DNA of 64,000 bases from a virus, in the IMG/VR virus record IMGVR_UViG_3300013306_000001, positions 1 through 64,000 of that record; one strand, written 5' to 3'. The notes under the pieces were generated by a model. That model was not told the DNA's origin and made no database searches. It worked only from the letters and a program-made list of their open reading frames with translations. Position 1 is the stretch's first letter. Every line of letters begins with the position of its first letter. The position numbers and the translations under genes are program-made. Shown one piece after another: positions 1 through 7,231 of this stretch.

Positions 1-1
1 A

Positions 2-514
2 AGAGCTTACGATCCAAAACTACACGAGAAATTTCCAACTTATGTGGGATGTAGTGTTCATGAACATTGGAGACGCTTCTCAAAATTCAAGCTATGGATG
101 GAAAATCAAAATTATGTAAACCTCTATTTAGATAAAGACATATTAATAGAAGGCAATAAAGAATACGGCCCCGAAACTTGTGCTTTCGTCCCAAAAGAAA
201 TTAACCAGTTACTGCATATAAAAAGTTCTAATAGAGACGTTCCAGTAGGTGTTTTTGTAAAAATAAGGGGTCAAAGCAAAAGGTATATTGCAACAATTTG
301 TGAAAATGGGCTTGGTCGGCACCTACAGTCCTTTGAGTGTGAAAAAGAGGCACATAAAGCTTGGCAGGAAGAGAAAGCAGATGTTATTGAGAGGACAGTC
401 AACAAATACGCTAAGACCTGCGAATTTAATACACAGGTGGCGGATGCGCTGATGTCAAGAGTATGGAAGCTAAGACTCCACGCGTTTTTAGGGGTAGAGA
501 CAAAAAATTTATAA
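2..514 (+). CDS. AP2/HNH-type homing endonuclease-like protein, 5' end outside window
   Basis: The reading frame is open from base 2 to the stop at 512-514, so the gene begins before the window. The internal ATG at 44 is not the natural start, because residues before it still align with a relative at 61399-62064 (shared pattern FPTY, then W..F..F, LDKDIL..GNK.Y, C.FVP.EIN.LL, and a C-terminal SRVW.LRL). This family of phage proteins with a conserved LDKD/GNK core is usually annotated as HNH or AP2-domain mobile endonucleases. No full HNH triad is visible in the part seen. It probably moves selfishly rather than serving the phage. Confidence 0.6.
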   Translation, partial: RAYDPKLHEKFPTYVGCSVHEHWRRFSKFKLWMENQNYVNLYLDKDILIEGNKEYGPETCAFVPKEINQLLHIKSSNRDVPVGVFVKIRGQSKRYIATICENGLGRHLQSFECEKEAHKAWQEEKADVIERTVNKYAKTCEFNTQVADALMSRVWKLRLHAFLGVETKNL

Positions 515-520
515 AAATTG

Positions 521-549
521 TTGACAGTAGGTTTAGCCTATGCCAGAAT
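521..549 (+). promoter_or_regulatory. Sigma-70-type early promoter
   Basis: A perfect -35 TTGACA (521-526), 17-nt spacer and -10 CAGAAT (544-549) lie upstream of the gene starting at 589. The -10 is weaker than at the sister promoters downstream. Confidence 0.6.
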
Positions 550-588
550 GAGTACAGATAAAACAAACCAAACACAGGAATCATAGCC

Positions 589-735
589 ATGACTTACTCG
601 ATTGTAGACATTCAAACCAAAACAGTGGTTGGTAAACCATATAATGATCGTGCAAGAGCCCGTAATCAGGCTAACAAGCTTGACTTGAAGTATGGAGCAG
701 TACGCTTCACTGTTCGTACAAACTACGCTTCGTAA
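589..735 (+). CDS. Small early protein, 48 aa
   Basis: ATG at 589 lies about 40 nt after the promoter at 521-549. The product is small and basic (many Arg/Lys, motif NDRARARNQANKLDLKYG) with no membrane segment or cysteine motif. The basic middle could bind nucleic acid, but that is a guess. It is the first of a run of tiny early genes. I do not recognise a family. Confidence 0.55.
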   Translation: MTYSIVDIQTKTVVGKPYNDRARARNQANKLDLKYGAVRFTVRTNYAS

Positions 736-759
736 CTTAAATAGATAAGGAGATTTAAA

Positions 760-1029
760 ATGACAGTAATTATTGATAGCGCTTTGAATGGTGGTACACA
801 GGTTGTTCACCGTTTTGATAACAACTTTGGTGCTAGTGTTGTGTGCCATGACTTCTCTTATGGTCGCGAAGAAGGCTTGAAAGAGCTTGCTGTGCTTAAG
901 TTTGGCACAGACGAATATAACTATGAACTGACGTATGACACTGAAATTACAGATGATGTTATTGGTGACTTGACAGACGGAGATGTAAACGATTTACTTG
1001 CTCGGATTGAAGCTCTTAAAGCTGAATAA
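760..1029 (+). CDS. Conserved-looking small acidic early protein, 89 aa
   Basis: ATG at 760 follows a good AAGGAG site (749-754). The product is acidic, with no transmembrane segment, and ends in a predicted helix (DVNDLLARIEALKAE). A hairpin that also carries the next promoter follows its stop codon. No function recognised. The clear ribosome binding site and own transcription unit make it a confident gene. Confidence 0.7.
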   Translation: MTVIIDSALNGGTQVVHRFDNNFGASVVCHDFSYGREEGLKELAVLKFGTDEYNYELTYDTEITDDVIGDLTDGDVNDLLARIEALKAE

Positions 1030-1038
1030 TTTTACCAG

Positions 1039-1074
1039 AAGCCTCTTGACACATTGAGAGGTTTCGATTAAGAT
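1039..1074 (+). promoter_or_regulatory. Combined hairpin and sigma-70 promoter
   Basis: AAGCCTCT (1039-1046) pairs with AGAGGTTT (1057-1064), giving an 8-bp hairpin. The same bases contain -35 TTGACA (1046-1051), and after 17 nt there is -10 TAAGAT (1069-1074). The arrangement could end the upstream transcript and start the next one. The T-tract is short, so terminator strength is doubtful. Confidence 0.55.
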
Positions 1075-1131
1075 TATGCTTGTATCTAAGCAAACATAAG
1101 AAGTAAGACAAACAGACATTGGAGGGATGAT

Positions 1132-1422
1132 ATGAAATGTTCAATCGAAGACAAACGTAAAATACTCGACTCTGCCAACGGACGTATCTTTTCTTGTGTT
1201 TTTATAAAGAAAGACGGTAGTGTGCGTGAGATGACAGCTAAAACTTGGATGGAAAAAGCCTTTACGTATGGTTCCGCAAATGCACGAGCAAATACGGTGA
1301 CAGCACGTCCAGAATATTACACTGCTGCTGAGGTTGGTAGTGGCGAGTTTAGGAATATTAATTTGTCAAGCATGATTGAAGCTAAAGTGAATGGTGTTTG
1401 CTATAATTTTGGAGAAGAGTAA
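1132..1422 (+). CDS. Small early phage protein, 96 aa
   Basis: ATG at 1132 follows GGAGGGATGAT. The product begins with a predicted beta-strand pair (RIFSCVFIKKDGSVREMTAK) resembling small SH3-like phage early proteins of unknown role. Its stop overlaps the start of the GC-rich gene at 1422, so the two are probably translated together. No catalytic motif seen. Confidence 0.65.
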   Translation: MKCSIEDKRKILDSANGRIFSCVFIKKDGSVREMTAKTWMEKAFTYGSANARANTVTARPEYYTAAEVGSGEFRNINLSSMIEAKVNGVCYNFGEE

Positions 1423-2123
1423 TGACCACCAACCAAACGATTGACGGCGTGTCTGTCAGCCTTACCGATGAGCAAGTAAAAGACCTGCTGCGCTTCCACG
1501 AAACCACCGAAGACGGCCAGGATTATGACGTATCGAAAGATGGCATGAAGGCGCTGGCACGCATTGGCGCTGTTCGCTGGTGCGGCGGTTCGCGCTACGA
1601 TTTCACGGATGTCGGCATTAAGCTGCGCGCCCTGCTGGATGCGCCCGCTGTTAACACTGATGTTCGCACGATCCTGCTTGACGTTACCCCTGGCTTTGAC
1701 GGCATGGGTCACGAGGTGTACGCCAGGTCTGTTGAAGATGTTGAGGACGCGTTGAGCAAACAGGGTGAGCGCATCGAAGAGCTGGAAATGGAGCTGCACA
1801 GGATCAAAGCCGCCCAGCCCCAGGGCGAGCCGGTGGCGTGGGAGTATCGAATGGTTAATAAGGGTGCCATTCTTTTTGATGATCTAGTACCGAGCGGGTG
1901 GCTTAGGTGCAGCCGAAAGCAGGCTGAAAATATGGTTAAACACCCTTGCACTGGAAGTTTTCTTTGTGTGGTCAGGCCGCTCTACGCCGAGCAGCCCGCG
2001 CCGGTAGCAGTGGTGATGCCGGAGCGCAAAACCGTTTCGGTCGGCGTTCTTTCTGAGTCCAATACGCATAACCAAGGCTGGAACGCCTGCCTCGACGAGC
2101 TGAAACGCCTCAACACAAAATAA
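1422..2123 (+). CDS. GC-rich prophage-type hypothetical protein, 233 aa
   Basis: The product has a charged N-terminal half, a helix rich in Glu (EDALSKQGERIEELEMELH), then a segment PVAWEYRMV...PLYAEQPAPVAVVMPER and a C-terminal GWNACLDEL. The Pro/Ala linker and VAVVMPER motif resemble hypothetical proteins common in Pseudomonas and enterobacterial prophages. Codon use is strongly GC-rich (GCC, CTG, CGC) compared with AT-rich neighbours, a clear sign of recent transfer. It overlaps the previous stop by one base (TAATG). Function unknown. Confidence 0.75.
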   Translation: MTTNQTIDGVSVSLTDEQVKDLLRFHETTEDGQDYDVSKDGMKALARIGAVRWCGGSRYDFTDVGIKLRALLDAPAVNTDVRTILLDVTPGFDGMGHEVYARSVEDVEDALSKQGERIEELEMELHRIKAAQPQGEPVAWEYRMVNKGAILFDDLVPSGWLRCSRKQAENMVKHPCTGSFLCVVRPLYAEQPAPVAVVMPERKTVSVGVLSESNTHNQGWNACLDELKRLNTK

Positions 2124-2127
2124 ACCC

Positions 2128-2155
2128 TTGACATCTCCTAAATCTATGCTAATAT
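2128..2155 (+). promoter_or_regulatory. Sigma-70-type promoter
   Basis: Perfect -35 TTGACA (2128-2133), 16-nt spacer and -10 TAATAT (2150-2155) directly follow the GC-rich gene and drive the immunity-like gene at 2217. Confidence 0.7.
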
Positions 2156-2216
2156 CTACACAAAGGAGAAGGAAATAAGTCTTTCTCTGTTGATAACGTA
2201 GGTTTAGGAGGTTCTT

Positions 2217-2393
2217 GTGTCTGGTATTGCGCATTTGTTGCACTTTGTGATGTTAGTCCTAACTGGTGGCTTCTGGTTGCCTGTGTGGGTAGTTTGTGCA
2301 TTAGTCTGTGGAAGTGCTCGTAAGAAAGAAGAACGAGCTATGAAGAAAGAAGAGCTTGAACTATTGAGGCAGTTAGTAAAGGATAAAAAGTGA
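2217..2393 (+). CDS. Superinfection-immunity-like membrane protein, 58 aa
   Basis: GTG start with TAGGAGG 7 nt upstream. The product has two hydrophobic segments around a motif HLLHFVMLVLTGGFWLPVW, followed by a cytoplasmic Lys/Glu-rich tail. The pattern H..H..LTGG.W.P.W is what I recall for the T4 Imm-like superinfection-immunity family, which blocks DNA injection by a second phage at the inner membrane. Fit is by motif only. Its stop overlaps the next start (TGATG), so it is cotranslated with 2393-2650. Confidence 0.55.
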   Translation: MSGIAHLLHFVMLVLTGGFWLPVWVVCALVCGSARKKEERAMKKEELELLRQLVKDKK

Positions 2394-2650
2394 TGGATAA
2401 ACTATTAGATTTGATAGAACGTTTCCAAAACCTGAAAAATATTACAGGTACTACTAAATCTAGCAGCTATTCTGTACAGCTACACTTTGATCCTTGGTCT
2501 GACAGAGTTCAGATTGAGTTTGGTGGTTATGATGTCGGATGCTGGTCTAGACATGAATACCTAAACACCACCAAACAGAACCTTTTATTTGATATGGAAG
2601 CTAAGATTGTAGAAGCAGAATCGTTAGTGAAGGACATTGACCATCTATAA
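2393..2650 (+). CDS. Hypothetical early protein, 85 aa
   Basis: ATG at 2393 (GTG at 2390 is also possible) overlaps the preceding stop. The product has a helical N-terminus, a beta-rich centre (YSVQLHFDPWSDRVQIEFGGY) and a helical C-terminus, and is soluble. No known motif. Translational coupling to the immunity-like gene suggests a shared regulation but not a shared function. Confidence 0.6.
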   Translation: MDKLLDLIERFQNLKNITGTTKSSSYSVQLHFDPWSDRVQIEFGGYDVGCWSRHEYLNTTKQNLLFDMEAKIVEAESLVKDIDHL

Positions 2651-2743
2651 AATAATCTGAAATTTTTCCAAATGGCCCTTGCGGCCCTTCTTTTGTTTGT
2701 GTAGAATGACCCTAACGAAACAGAAAAGCTTTAGAGGTGTAAC

Positions 2744-3433
2744 ATGTGGGCTTCCAAAGGTAGATCAGGTTATGGTGACAGCACAATCGGTGGTGACTAC
2801 GATTCGTGGGATGGTGTGAGCCCTAATGGTCGTCAGTACAAGAATGAAGCCACTATGGAAACACGTAACCTGTCTGGCGCTGACTACTGGCATTATCGTA
2901 AACAGAATCGTCCTACAGAGGCTATCCCTGCACATCTTCATATGCTCAACAAAGATCGTGCCAACATTGATGCTTATGCTGATCCTGTTGAAACAACCAA
3001 ACGCAAAACCTCTGTCCCTTTGTCTGATAGAATTTTACCTCAGAAAAAGCGTCTGAACACCCTCCGTGATCAACTCATCGAACTCGAAAAAGAATACAAA
3101 ACCACAGACATGTCAATAGAAGAATATAGCACTCTTCGTGACATTTTGATGGTTAAGATCAATCGTGCAGAAGTGCTTTACAAGAAGGCTGTCAATGTAC
3201 GTCCAACACAGCCTCAAGAATCAATCGAAGAGGACGATTCACCGATAGAATCAGCCTATAAAATCAACGATAGCCATTCAGCTAACTCCGTATGTGGAGC
3301 TGGGATTATCGACGATTTGAGTGATGAAAATTGCCTGAAAGTATTTTTACAAAAGGCTTGCACAACAGCTAAAACTTTAGTAAAGTGGTGTCAACAGGCA
3401 AAAGCCTATTACCAAGAATTGAAAGAGGTGTAA
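2744..3433 (+). CDS. Hypothetical early protein with coiled coil, 229 aa
   Basis: ATG at 2744 follows AGAGGTGTAAC. The N-terminal 70 residues are Gly/Tyr-rich and probably disordered. Residues about 100-150 form a charged helix suited to a coiled coil (LNTLRDQLIELEKEYK). The C-terminus ends in another helix with two cysteines. It is the longest native gene of this early block. I do not recognise it. The next gene begins one base after its stop. Confidence 0.65.
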   Translation: MWASKGRSGYGDSTIGGDYDSWDGVSPNGRQYKNEATMETRNLSGADYWHYRKQNRPTEAIPAHLHMLNKDRANIDAYADPVETTKRKTSVPLSDRILPQKKRLNTLRDQLIELEKEYKTTDMSIEEYSTLRDILMVKINRAEVLYKKAVNVRPTQPQESIEEDDSPIESAYKINDSHSANSVCGAGIIDDLSDENCLKVFLQKACTTAKTLVKWCQQAKAYYQELKEV

Positions 3434-3434
3434 C

Positions 3435-3764
3435 ATGGACAAGTACCAAGCTTTGTTTGTACGAGCAATTAAAAGTAAATCTCCCGACTTTCGTGTTAAA
3501 CGTCTTTACTCTAAGTTTTACTGTTCACAGGTATCTGAAATCCACATCTGTCGAGTAGTAAGTAAAATCGTAGAAAATAACAACTTAATGTCTACTAAAG
3601 ATTGGATTGATGGACTTAACCCCAGTAATGGTTGGATGTACGGTATTGATGAGAATACAAGCTACTACGAACGCTGCAACAAGTTAATGTACAGCTTTAT
3701 TCGATTAACCGAAATCAGCAAGTTTGATAAATTTCCTCTACCGGCATTCTGGAGAAACAAATGA
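3435..3764 (+). CDS. Hypothetical early protein, 109 aa
   Basis: ATG at 3435 follows GAGGTGTAAC overlapping the previous stop. The product is mixed alpha/beta with several Tyr and Trp, basic N-terminus and no membrane segment. It overlaps the next small gene (ATGA at 3761). No family recognised. Confidence 0.55.
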   Translation: MDKYQALFVRAIKSKSPDFRVKRLYSKFYCSQVSEIHICRVVSKIVENNNLMSTKDWIDGLNPSNGWMYGIDENTSYYERCNKLMYSFIRLTEISKFDKFPLPAFWRNK

Positions 3765-3868
3765 CAAACACACAAGCATTCACTAAAGCTTTCTCCTTGC
3801 TTGAGAACGGAATTAGGACTAAGCTGTATAAATCTAATGGAATGTGGGTTTGTGAGGAGATAAAGTGA
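3761..3868 (+). CDS. Tiny early protein, 35 aa
   Basis: ATGA overlap with the upstream stop and overlap with the next start (GTGA) place it in a translationally coupled chain. The peptide (MTNTQAFTKAFSLLENGIRT at the start) is short and amphipathic. Function unknown. It could be a regulatory peptide or only a coupling element. Confidence 0.4.
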   Translation: MTNTQAFTKAFSLLENGIRTKLYKSNGMWVCEEIK

Positions 3869-4023
3869 TCAAATTTAAGCTCACAATCCTATGTGTAATT
3901 CTTATAATTGGTCCTATATCTTTAGCTGTAATAGGTGTTGGCGTAAGTTTGTCACAGAGCAATTGTGTAATTGAAGTATCTAAAACCCACAATGTAATTG
4001 AAACTAAGGAACTTTGCAAATGA
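3865..4023 (+). CDS. Small single-pass membrane or exported protein, 52 aa
   Basis: GTG start overlapping the previous stop, with AGGAG 6 nt upstream. Residues 5-30 are strongly hydrophobic (LTILCVILIIGPISLAVIG), then a polar tail with two cysteines. Likely an inner-membrane anchor with the tail in the periplasm. It is similar in plan to the products at 4178 and 4676, suggesting a family of small membrane proteins. Confidence 0.5.
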   Translation: MIKFKLTILCVILIIGPISLAVIGVGVSLSQSNCVIEVSKTHNVIETKELCK

Positions 4024-4178
4024 AACACATCCAACAATACGTTGAACAAACATCATTCCAGAAATTCGTTAAGACATCTAAGCGAGATGGTGTAGAAGAT
4101 TATAGTGATAAGACTAGTAAGCGCAATGGCTACAGCAAGCAACGAGAATTTAAACGAGATATGTGGAGTGTTGATTAA
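4020..4178 (+). CDS. Small basic early protein, 52 aa
   Basis: ATG at 4020 overlaps the preceding TGA. The product is highly basic and rich in Lys, Arg and Ser (VKTSKRDGVEDYSDKTSKRN), without hydrophobic stretches, and so could bind nucleic acid or a host acidic protein. It shares one base with the next start (TAATG). Function unknown. Confidence 0.45.
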   Translation: MKHIQQYVEQTSFQKFVKTSKRDGVEDYSDKTSKRNGYSKQREFKRDMWSVD

Positions 4179-4351
4179 TGGATGATAGTCTTAAAGTAGG
4201 ATTAGGGTTGGGTATTTTAATTCTTATATGCTTTGGTATGTTAGCTATTGGGGCCACTATTGAAAATACTAACAGGCTTAAGTGTTTAGAAACTGTATCA
4301 GCACACAAGAATAATGTCTCAGAAATAAAAGACATTTGTGGGGTTAGGTGA
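4178..4351 (+). CDS. Small membrane protein, 57 aa
   Basis: ATG in a TAATG overlap. An N-terminal Asp-rich start precedes a 20-residue hydrophobic segment (VGLGLGILILICFGMLAIGA). The remainder is polar with two Cys (LKCLETVSAHKNN, DICGVR). Same plan as the 3865 product: membrane anchor plus a short tail with two cysteines. Confidence 0.5.
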   Translation: MDDSLKVGLGLGILILICFGMLAIGATIENTNRLKCLETVSAHKNNVSEIKDICGVR

Positions 4352-4674
4352 TGAAATTCATTGAAAACAATACATACACTCTACAAACTGACAAGGGGCT
4401 TGCCCCGTATAACAGTGTCAAAGTAGTGTGTACTTATGTTGAGGATGGCGTAGCCTATTTCCATTCTAAGACTACCCAAGATGTGTGGAATGTTCCAACA
4501 GAGCTAGCCTATAAGCTTGTACTTAAGACACATAAACTCTATCAGTGGAACTATGCTTATATGTCCTGGGATTCTGTTGAGAACACATTGTCTGAAGAAA
4601 CAGCAGAGGATGTGTGGTCGAAACGAATGGGCTATCAAAGTTATTCATATGATGGAATGAATCAAGGAGATTGA
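4351..4674 (+). CDS. Hypothetical early protein, 107 aa
   Basis: ATG at 4351 overlaps the upstream TGA (a GTG one codon earlier is also possible). The N-terminal 50 residues look like a small beta-barrel (NNTYTLQTDKGLAPYNSVKV), and the C-terminus is rich in Trp and Tyr. No membrane segment. Unrecognised. One base separates it from the next gene. Confidence 0.6.
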   Translation: MKFIENNTYTLQTDKGLAPYNSVKVVCTYVEDGVAYFHSKTTQDVWNVPTELAYKLVLKTHKLYQWNYAYMSWDSVENTLSEETAEDVWSKRMGYQSYSYDGMNQGD

Positions 4675-4675
4675 T

Positions 4676-4939
4676 ATGGATGACATGGATAAAGGTATCT
4701 CTCTTGGACTGCTTTTAGGTGCATTCACACTGGTCGGTGGCATCTTCATGGCTTACATAACTCAGTCACCGGATGAGAAGTTTGTTAGAGATAAAGATAA
4801 TTCTTGTAAAGTGGTTCAGCAGCAAGACACAGACGAGAAAATCTATTGTGGTAAAGCTTGTTGGGTACCTGCTGTCATCAATACCTATCAATGTGCCAAT
4901 GGTAGAAGCTACACAATCACCGAGACAGATAGACGGTAA
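4676..4939 (+). CDS. Small membrane-anchored protein with four cysteines, 87 aa
   Basis: ATG at 4676 follows AAGGAGATTGAT. Residues 8-30 are a hydrophobic anchor (ISLGLLLGAFTLVGGIFMAY). The rest is polar with four Cys (SCKVV, YCGKACW, YQCANG), which suggests a disulphide-bonded periplasmic domain. Third member of the local group of small membrane proteins. Confidence 0.6.
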   Translation: MDDMDKGISLGLLLGAFTLVGGIFMAYITQSPDEKFVRDKDNSCKVVQQQDTDEKIYCGKACWVPAVINTYQCANGRSYTITETDRR

Positions 4940-4949
4940 GAATAATCTG

Positions 4950-4978
4950 TTGACAGCTTCCTAGGAACCCTCTAGAAT
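4950..4978 (+). promoter_or_regulatory. Sigma-70-type promoter
   Basis: -35 TTGACA (4950-4955), 17-nt spacer, -10 TAGAAT (4973-4978), upstream of the gene at 5016. Confidence 0.7.
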
Positions 4979-5015
4979 TCACTTAGTAGAACGACATTCT
5001 CTAGGAACAATAGCC

Positions 5016-5162
5016 ATGAACCAATTAAGAACCCCAATGTTTACAATGCTTGATGGTGAGGAAGTTGTTCTGTTCCAACCCTATTGGTATGCTGATACAC
5101 ATAAGCTGTTCTTAATGTTTAGTGAAGATTATGGGATGTATTGCCCAGTGGTTTTTGACTGA
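5016..5162 (+). CDS. Small early protein, 48 aa
   Basis: ATG at 5016 preceded by AGGAACAATAGCC, the same leader form seen before the gene at 589. The product is aromatic-rich (PYWYADTHKLFLMFSEDYGM) and soluble. It is the first gene after the promoter at 4950. No family recognised. Confidence 0.5.
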   Translation: MNQLRTPMFTMLDGEEVVLFQPYWYADTHKLFLMFSEDYGMYCPVVFD

Positions 5163-5196
5163 TCCTTTTGTGTTTGATTAATCTGAGAGGTGTAGT

Positions 5197-5406
5197 ATGA
5201 AATATCCAATCAAGTGTTATGGACGTGTGTTCAATAATTCAACTGAGCTTCAAGATTACACAGACGGTTTAATTCTTTTCATGAAAAGTAAACCAAGCTT
5301 TGAGCTTATCAAGTTTGATTATCTGACTGTCAAACACTGCTACGATAATGGTGTTCTTAACCATCCAGATTACAAATACCTTATGAAAATCTGGCCTAAG
5401 GAATAA
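5197..5406 (+). CDS. Hypothetical early protein, 69 aa
   Basis: ATG at 5197 follows GAGAGGTGTAGT. The product is mixed alpha/beta and Lys/Tyr-rich. Three bases separate it from the next gene. Nothing recognisable. Confidence 0.5.
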   Translation: MKYPIKCYGRVFNNSTELQDYTDGLILFMKSKPSFELIKFDYLTVKHCYDNGVLNHPDYKYLMKIWPKE

Positions 5407-5409
5407 CCC

Positions 5410-5601
5410 ATGTACTCCCTAAAAGACATTGTACGAATCAATGACATCCTATCTGAATATCATGGTGTTAAATGTGTTGTTGTGAAGGTAGGATCTGGCA
5501 ATCCTCCGAAGTACTATGATGTAGAGACACTGAACACAAAGACTCGGATTCGAGTGGTACAAGAGCAGATTATTGGGAGTGTTAAAAATAAATCAAAATA
5601 G
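5410..5601 (+). CDS. Hypothetical early protein, 63 aa
   Basis: ATG at 5410 with AAGGAATAACCC upstream. The product is beta-rich and basic (YHGVKCVVVKVGSGNPPKYY, then TRIRVVQEQIIG), compatible with a small SH3-like barrel. Last gene of its transcription unit; the next promoter begins 3 nt after its stop. Confidence 0.5.
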   Translation: MYSLKDIVRINDILSEYHGVKCVVVKVGSGNPPKYYDVETLNTKTRIRVVQEQIIGSVKNKSK

Positions 5602-5604
5602 TTG

Positions 5605-5633
5605 TTGACAGCTATGTGTAGGATTGAGATAAT
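5605..5633 (+). promoter_or_regulatory. Sigma-70-type promoter
   Basis: -35 TTGACA (5605-5610), 17-nt spacer, -10 GATAAT (5628-5633), about 35 nt ahead of the gene at 5669. Confidence 0.7.
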
Positions 5634-5668
5634 CATTACATCGAAACCAAACAACGGAGCAAGACGAG

Positions 5669-5857
5669 ATGACTAGCCTGACCTTTGAAACCGCAGTAAT
5701 GGCAATCTCTAAAGTAGCAGTGACTTATGAAGTTTCTGAATTAGAAGCCATTACTATTATGCAAGCTGCCGCTGCTAAAGCTAACGATGAAAAGTCTTTG
5801 GAAATTCTTTGTGATATAAAATCCACCTTGATTCTTAAACAATATGCTAAAGCATAG
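5669..5857 (+). CDS. Small helical early protein, 62 aa
   Basis: ATG at 5669 after GGAGCAAGACG. The product is almost entirely helical and Ala-rich (ITIMQAAAAKANDEKSLEIL), soluble and near neutral. No motif recognised. It leads a unit with the zinc-type protein at 5868. Confidence 0.55.
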   Translation: MTSLTFETAVMAISKVAVTYEVSELEAITIMQAAAAKANDEKSLEILCDIKSTLILKQYAKA

Positions 5858-5867
5858 GACTTGGAAT

Positions 5868-6101
5868 ATGACTACTATAAAATTTAAAGAAATCAAACTG
5901 ACAGCCAGCAAAAGTGGAAAATGTGCTTTCTGTGGAAAACAAGCAAAAAGAACTCAGCACTTCTGGCAAACTGTCAACCCATTTAACAAAAATACAGATG
6001 GATCAGTTAAAACATCTGATGAAATAAAGAAAGAGATTAGTAAAGAAGCCGAACTTTGGAAAGATAGCCCTGTATATCATATCAAGTGTGAAAGTAATTA
6101 A
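5868..6101 (+). CDS. Small Cys-motif early protein, 77 aa
   Basis: ATG at 5868 was chosen over an upstream start because AGGACTTGGAAT precedes it. A CxxC pair (GKCAFCGKQ, residues about 17-20) and a distant HIKC suggest a small zinc-binding fold. The middle is Lys-rich. Such proteins often bind host proteins or nucleic acid. Function unknown. Confidence 0.55.
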   Translation: MTTIKFKEIKLTASKSGKCAFCGKQAKRTQHFWQTVNPFNKNTDGSVKTSDEIKKEISKEAELWKDSPVYHIKCESN

Positions 6102-6128
6102 TTTACTGAAAACAATTGGAGAACAATC

Positions 6129-6209
6129 ATGACACACAATAGAGAAGACATTACAGATTATGGAATCTTGTTTATCATTGGTTTTATTGCTTTGTGTGTG
6201 CTGCTATGA
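6129..6209 (+). CDS. Possible 26-aa membrane peptide
   Basis: ATG at 6129 after GGAGAACAATC, a good spacing. Half the peptide is a hydrophobic helix (GILFIIGFIALCVLL). The ribosome binding site supports translation, but the length makes this tentative. Confidence 0.4.
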   Translation: MTHNREDITDYGILFIIGFIALCVLL

Positions 6210-6288
6210 TTGTGTCGAGAACATGTCTTAGCTGATGTGTTATCGTTTTCTTGTTTTGAAGACATGTGAAATAATTGAAAATATGTGG

Positions 6289-6317
6289 TTGACAAGGTTG
6301 TTTGTTGTGGCTATAAT
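6289..6317 (+). promoter_or_regulatory. Consensus sigma-70 promoter
   Basis: Exact -35 TTGACA (6289-6294), 17-nt spacer and exact -10 TATAAT (6312-6317). This is the strongest-looking promoter in the window, upstream of the genes at 6357-6893. A leader of about 35 nt follows. Confidence 0.85.
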
Positions 6318-6356
6318 TTAAGTATAGAAAGCAAACAGTAGATAGGAATTAAGATT

Positions 6357-6509
6357 ATGACAAACCAAGAGAAAATAAAATATGTAAGCTTATTGACACT
6401 CGTTAGTGAAGATCTTGCCAAGGCATACTTGGAGGCTGAAGAGTGGCTTGTAGATGAAGCTGTATACACAATCAATGCTGAACGTAAGGACAGTATACTT
6501 GATGAATAG
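6357..6509 (+). CDS. Small helical early protein, 50 aa
   Basis: ATG at 6357 after TAGGAATTAAGATT. The product is a continuous acidic helix (LTLVSEDLAKAYLEAEEWLV). It overlaps the next gene by 8 nt. First product of the consensus promoter at 6289, so expected to be abundant soon after infection. Role unknown. Confidence 0.55.
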   Translation: MTNQEKIKYVSLLTLVSEDLAKAYLEAEEWLVDEAVYTINAERKDSILDE

Positions 6510-6660
6510 CATATGGTTGGCATGGTATCCTGTGAAGACGGTAAGTGGCTGCTGGGTATGGCTAAGGCCCGTCATTAAGGAATGGGATGAGTCACTTAAA
6601 CCTTGGTGTGATGCTTATACAGGCTACAGCGGAACAGACGGTGGTTGGAAATACTATTAA
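6502..6660 (+). CDS. Small Trp-rich early protein, 52 aa
   Basis: ATG at 6502 lies inside the end of the previous gene (TTGATGAATAG), indicating coupling. The product has seven Trp in 52 residues (WLAWYPVKTVSGCWVW) and ends GTDGGWKYY. Possibly a small beta protein. Not recognised. Confidence 0.5.
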   Translation: MNSIWLAWYPVKTVSGCWVWLRPVIKEWDESLKPWCDAYTGYSGTDGGWKYY

Positions 6661-6677
6661 CTAGAGGCTTCATAATA

Positions 6678-6893
6678 ATGAATATCTATCGAGCTAAACT
6701 TCTTTACAATGAATTCGAATCATGCTCTGAAGGCTCTACTGTTCAAGAAGCTATTGACAGGGCATGGGTTGACAGCCATACGATCCAAGGTGCTGTTGAC
6801 TATTGGCACATAGCACTGATCGTATGGATACAAGGACTTGACAAAGTATGGAGAGTCTGTGAGGTTTGCCGTTTCCATGAGTACAAAGGTTGA
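6678..6893 (+). CDS. Hypothetical early protein, 71 aa
   Basis: ATG at 6678 after GAGGCTTCATAATA. The product is acidic at first, then aromatic, with a terminal VCEVCRFHEYKG (CxxC plus His) that could bind a metal. Last gene of the 6289 transcription unit. Confidence 0.5.
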   Translation: MNIYRAKLLYNEFESCSEGSTVQEAIDRAWVDSHTIQGAVDYWHIALIVWIQGLDKVWRVCEVCRFHEYKG

Positions 6894-6927
6894 CGACGAA
6901 CGGTAGGTATTCTTTTTAAAATAAGTG

Positions 6928-6955
6928 TTGACTGCTTTTCTAGCTGCTGTATACT
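6928..6955 (+). promoter_or_regulatory. Sigma-70-type promoter
   Basis: -35 TTGACT (6928-6933), 16-nt spacer, -10 TATACT (6950-6955), upstream of the gene at 6995. Confidence 0.65.
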
Positions 6956-6994
6956 GAACACAAGAAAGCAAAACAACCCAAAAGGAATACGAAA

Positions 6995-7213
6995 ATGAGC
7001 CTGATCAAAATCCAAGAGTACGCAGTAGCAGCTTTCAAAGTAGCTAAAGTTGCACACGTAGATGCTGGTAAGAAGATGTCTGATCGTGTAGAAGCTACTC
7101 GTAAATACTGGATCAAGTTTGCAATGGATAAGAAAGGCTACTCACTGGAATCGGCTACACTGATGATCAAAGATTCTGAAGACATGGCTGACTTGGAGAT
7201 GAATGCAATCTGA
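6995..7213 (+). CDS. Small helical early protein, 72 aa
   Basis: ATG at 6995 after AAGGAATACGAAA. The product is helical and Lys/Ala-rich (YAVAAFKVAKVAHVDAGKKM) and soluble. It forms a one-gene unit with its own promoter and a terminator hairpin. Its leader (CAAAACAACCCAAAAGGAATAC region) resembles that of the gene at 7693, so the two units may be duplicates in control sequence. Function unknown. Confidence 0.65.
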   Translation: MSLIKIQEYAVAAFKVAKVAHVDAGKKMSDRVEATRKYWIKFAMDKKGYSLESATLMIKDSEDMADLEMNAI

Positions 7214-7231
7214 ATACTAGCAGGATTTAAT

